DNA from: Bacteriovoracales bacterium
GTDB lineage: Bacteria > Bdellovibrionota > Bacteriovoracia > Bacteriovoracales > Bacteriovoracaceae
Assembly: GCA_007117175.1 (NCBI GenBank)
Contig: SKGZ01000058.1
Coordinates: forward strand, 1-7,907
Length of the DNA stretch: 7,907 nucleotides
Direction: 5' to 3'
In this document: in pieces, positions 5,795-7,907 of the stretch
Numbering within the stretch: position 1 is the stretch's first letter
Layout: the number at the start of each line of letters is the position of its first letter
Position numbers and translations under genes: made by a program
The notes under the pieces: model-generated
The model's database searches: none
The model's input: the letters and a program-made list of their open reading frames with translations, nothing else
What the model was told of the DNA's origin: nothing

Positions 5795-7147
5795 ATGAAA
5801 ATGAGACTGTTTAAATTCACTTTGATTGGAATCACCAGCTGGTGTCTGACTCCCTATTTGTGGAGTCAGTCTGCATTTATGAAGCCCGCTTCTGGGGACC
5901 TGACTTTTCGTCATCAAGATTTTGTAAAGGACGTGGGAGGAAATGCTGGAAATCGTTATTGGACTGATTTTAATTTCAGTTATGATAGCAAAGCTCCTTT
6001 TCAAAATAGCGAACTTAAAATTGATACGGCTGCTCGTTTTAATGATGCCTCTGGTTTTATGTTTTCAATTAAAGAGGCACAAATGACTCATATCTTTGAA
6101 AACTCAGAATTAAGCTATGGTCGAGTCTTGGTGGATTGGGTCGAGGTGGATAGAATTTGGGGCTTAGGCAAAATCAATAATCGTGTGAATTTTGATTTTT
6201 TTGATCCCGGCCAAGAAGGGTTAACAGGAATTCGTTTTAAACACAGTTTTTCTCGCTATTTAATGTTAGATGTTTTTGCTTCCTATCTACATGTTCCCGA
6301 GATGAATCCTGCTTTGCGAATTGATAGTCAAAACCGTTCCATCTCTTCTCGCAATCCATGGGCGGAGGCTCCTGAGCGCAGGGCCAGTTTAGATGGAAGT
6401 GAGTTTGATATCTTTTATGATGTTAACGAGCCTAGTGTGAGAGATATTGTTTTGCAAGAGACCATTGGTCTTAATCTGCAATTTTCTCCAACGGAGTTCA
6501 TTCATTTAACGGGTTATTATATTCGTAAGCCAGAAAATAATTTAACCAATACTGCTAATTTAGAAATCGAAACCACTGAATTCAACGCCATTGTAGATGT
6601 TTTTCCCCAAAGCTATATGCACCAAGTTTATGGGGGGCAGCTCACAGGCCAATTTTTAGAAAAAACCTTGGATGCCTATGTCAGTTATGTCGCTTCTAGG
6701 CCTGGACGAAAGCCGGCAGTTGACTCGCAATTTGAGCAGATTGACTTAGGTCTTGCTTTTCAAGTGGAAAGACAAGATGAAGAGTATTTGGGAACTGGTT
6801 TTCACTGGCGTCCTCGAGAGGACTTTAGTTTGAGTATTGGCTATCTTTCTCGCATTAGTAGTTTTGTGCGAACTTCTATTTTGGCCAAACGGCCCCGTTG
6901 GACTCAGTCAGTGAATATGGCATTTGAATGGCTTGCGACAGATAAGTTAATTTTAAGTGGAGATATTAAATATGACACTGTGACTTTTGATCGACTTTAT
7001 ATGTTTGATCTTTCCTATCGCATGGCCCAGCGGGTCAGACTCTCCACAGGTTTTAATGTCATAGGAACGACCGAAGAGGCGGATACCTTTTGGGCGCCCT
7101 TTAGAACCAATGATGCCGTCTACGCAGCAGTGGGGTACTTGTTTTGA
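5795..7147 (+). CDS. Outer-membrane beta-barrel protein of unknown function
   Basis: A 450-residue exported protein. Residues 1-27 form a Sec signal peptide: basic MKMRLFK, a hydrophobic core, and likely cleavage after SQSA. The rest has many alternating polar/hydrophobic strands rich in Tyr, Phe and Trp, with loops of Asn, Asp and Gly. It ends in AVYAAVGYLF, a typical outer-membrane insertion signal with terminal Phe. A segment at about 109-148 (GRVLVDW, WGLGKINNR, FFDPGQEGLTGIRF) looks like the most conserved part. It may be a porin-like or export-type barrel, but I do not recognise the family and assign no substrate. The start is uncertain: ATG 5795 or 5801 both fit the signal peptide and neither has a Shine-Dalgarno. 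A longer frame from TTG 5705 would add a Cys-rich stretch that would disturb the signal peptide, so it was set aside. The following lipoprotein overlaps its stop. Confidence 0.8.
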   Translation: MKMRLFKFTLIGITSWCLTPYLWSQSAFMKPASGDLTFRHQDFVKDVGGNAGNRYWTDFNFSYDSKAPFQNSELKIDTAARFNDASGFMFSIKEAQMTHIFENSELSYGRVLVDWVEVDRIWGLGKINNRVNFDFFDPGQEGLTGIRFKHSFSRYLMLDVFASYLHVPEMNPALRIDSQNRSISSRNPWAEAPERRASLDGSEFDIFYDVNEPSVRDIVLQETIGLNLQFSPTEFIHLTGYYIRKPENNLTNTANLEIETTEFNAIVDVFPQSYMHQVYGGQLTGQFLEKTLDAYVSYVASRPGRKPAVDSQFEQIDLGLAFQVERQDEEYLGTGFHWRPREDFSLSIGYLSRISSFVRTSILAKRPRWTQSVNMAFEWLATDKLILSGDIKYDTVTFDRLYMFDLSYRMAQRVRLSTGFNVIGTTEEADTFWAPFRTNDAVYAAVGYLF

Positions 7148-7907
7148 GAAGATTGAATGGACATCATTCTTGCACTGTTCTGCTCTTGGTGCTAGCCACC
7201 TGGCTCAGCTCTTGTGCTATTAAAGAGGATGCCACAGATGTGCAAGTTCGTAGAGGTTTTGAAGACGAGCGCTTGAACGTAGATTGCACATTAGATCAAG
7301 ATGAGTTTGCTTATATTTTAGAAAAAGATATATCCAGTGAAATTGACTGTGTCAAAAAGTATATTGAGGTTTTTATTACCGTGGTTCAACCTGAAGCAAA
7401 CTTGAAAGATAATCTTTCAAGGCGTTCTTTGGAAGGTTATATCACCACTCGCAGGCCGGAATTAAGCAATATTTTAGAGTATCTTGATTTCTTTTTTGAA
7501 TTAAGTCATTTAGTTTTTGGAGACCCTCGAGGATTTATTTCTCGTGCTAACGTGGAAAGCTTAACTGAACTTTTGCTAGTTTTTAATCAAGAGATGGCAG
7601 AAATTTATCCTTACCTACAAAGAAGTGGTGTCAGGCGAGTTTACTTTTTGCATGAGATTGCTAGATCTAGAGTGATCTCTGCCGCGCAAAGACTCAGTTT
7701 GCGAGTCTTGGAAATTTTTAAGCGCTCACAGAGTGTGGATTCCAGGGTTGAGATTGTACAATTATTAGAGGTTTTTCGTACTGAGAGTAATAGTGCTGGT
7801 TTAGATCAAGTGATTGATCTTATCTTTTTAAAAAGAGTATTAGTGGGTGGGGCCAGCGATACTATTTCTCAACAGGAGTTGAAAAAGCTAGTTGGAAAGG
7901 TTCCTGC
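7144..7907 (+). CDS. Lipoprotein of unknown function, 3' end outside window
   Basis: An open frame of 254 codons runs to the right edge without a stop. It begins with TTG at 7144, overlapping the barrel gene's TGA as TTGA. No in-frame ATG or GTG exists between the upstream stop at 7111 and the signal peptide, and TTG 7153 is the only alternative. The N-terminus has RR, a hydrophobic core (TVLLLVLATW, 11-20) and the lipobox LSSC, so Cys24 should be lipidated. Asp is absent at position +2 (Ala25), so Lol sorting to the outer membrane is plausible. The mature part is mostly helical with charged loops. Three segments (about 72-100, 113-141, 225-250) share a hydrophobic helix, a short loop, then [LI]S[RQ]xx[LV]. 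No family is recognised. The overlap suggests it works with the barrel protein. Confidence 0.75.
   Translation, partial: MRRLNGHHSCTVLLLVLATWLSSCAIKEDATDVQVRRGFEDERLNVDCTLDQDEFAYILEKDISSEIDCVKKYIEVFITVVQPEANLKDNLSRRSLEGYITTRRPELSNILEYLDFFFELSHLVFGDPRGFISRANVESLTELLLVFNQEMAEIYPYLQRSGVRRVYFLHEIARSRVISAAQRLSLRVLEIFKRSQSVDSRVEIVQLLEVFRTESNSAGLDQVIDLIFLKRVLVGGASDTISQQELKKLVGKVP

Noticed and set aside
5759..6004. Minus-strand ORF of 81 codons
   Set aside because: Antisense to the start of the barrel gene; no ribosome-binding site or protein features.
7157..7195. ATG at 7157 as the start of the gene after the barrel
   Set aside because: That frame stops after 12 codons; the long open frame with the lipobox is the TTG frame.

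Overview
This window is compact, chromosomal-looking DNA from a Gram-negative bacterium. It has moderately low GC (roughly low forties percent by eye), almost no spacers, overlapping stop/start codons, an outer-membrane beta-barrel protein with a C-terminal Phe, and a lipobox lipoprotein. The TTG-started lipoprotein and the protein styles would fit a Bdellovibrionota/Oligoflexia or other delta-like lineage. That assignment is inference, because no rRNA or other decisive taxonomic marker is present.

Layout. From about 5142 down to 1, seven genes run on the minus strand as one probable operon. In transcription order they are mazG (NTP pyrophosphohydrolase), coaE (dephospho-CoA kinase), an AstD-like aldehyde dehydrogenase, a YdcZ/DUF606-type DMT membrane protein, a CUT1/MalK-like ABC ATPase without a visible permease, a 31-residue single-helix membrane miniprotein, and the first 191 codons of lipA (lipoyl synthase), which runs off the left edge. 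Junctions are tight: an 11-bp overlap (mazG/coaE), two ATGA overlaps (coaE/aldehyde dehydrogenase and DMT/ABC), a 15-bp gap, and a 3-bp gap between the miniprotein and lipA. The only larger gap (54 bp, before the miniprotein) carries a plausible internal promoter.

Divergently, from 5188 to the right edge, the plus strand carries ybeY (endoribonuclease for rRNA maturation), a 450-residue outer-membrane beta-barrel protein of unknown role, and a TTG-started lipoprotein cut off by the window end. The lipoprotein start overlaps the barrel stop (TTGA), so the two envelope proteins are probably made together. The divergent mazG/ybeY spacer is only 45 bp, and the best mazG promoter overlaps the ybeY start codon.

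Functionally, the left operon mixes housekeeping cofactor and nucleotide genes (mazG, coaE, lipA) with less conserved transport and metabolic genes. The right operon joins a ribosome-maturation factor to an uncharacterised barrel/lipoprotein pair. I see no mobile element, CRISPR array, tRNA or rRNA, and no convincing rho-independent terminator. The least explained parts are the barrel/lipoprotein pair, with three degenerate helix-loop-helix-like segments in the lipoprotein, the miniprotein before lipA, and the orphan ABC ATPase with an altered Q-loop.
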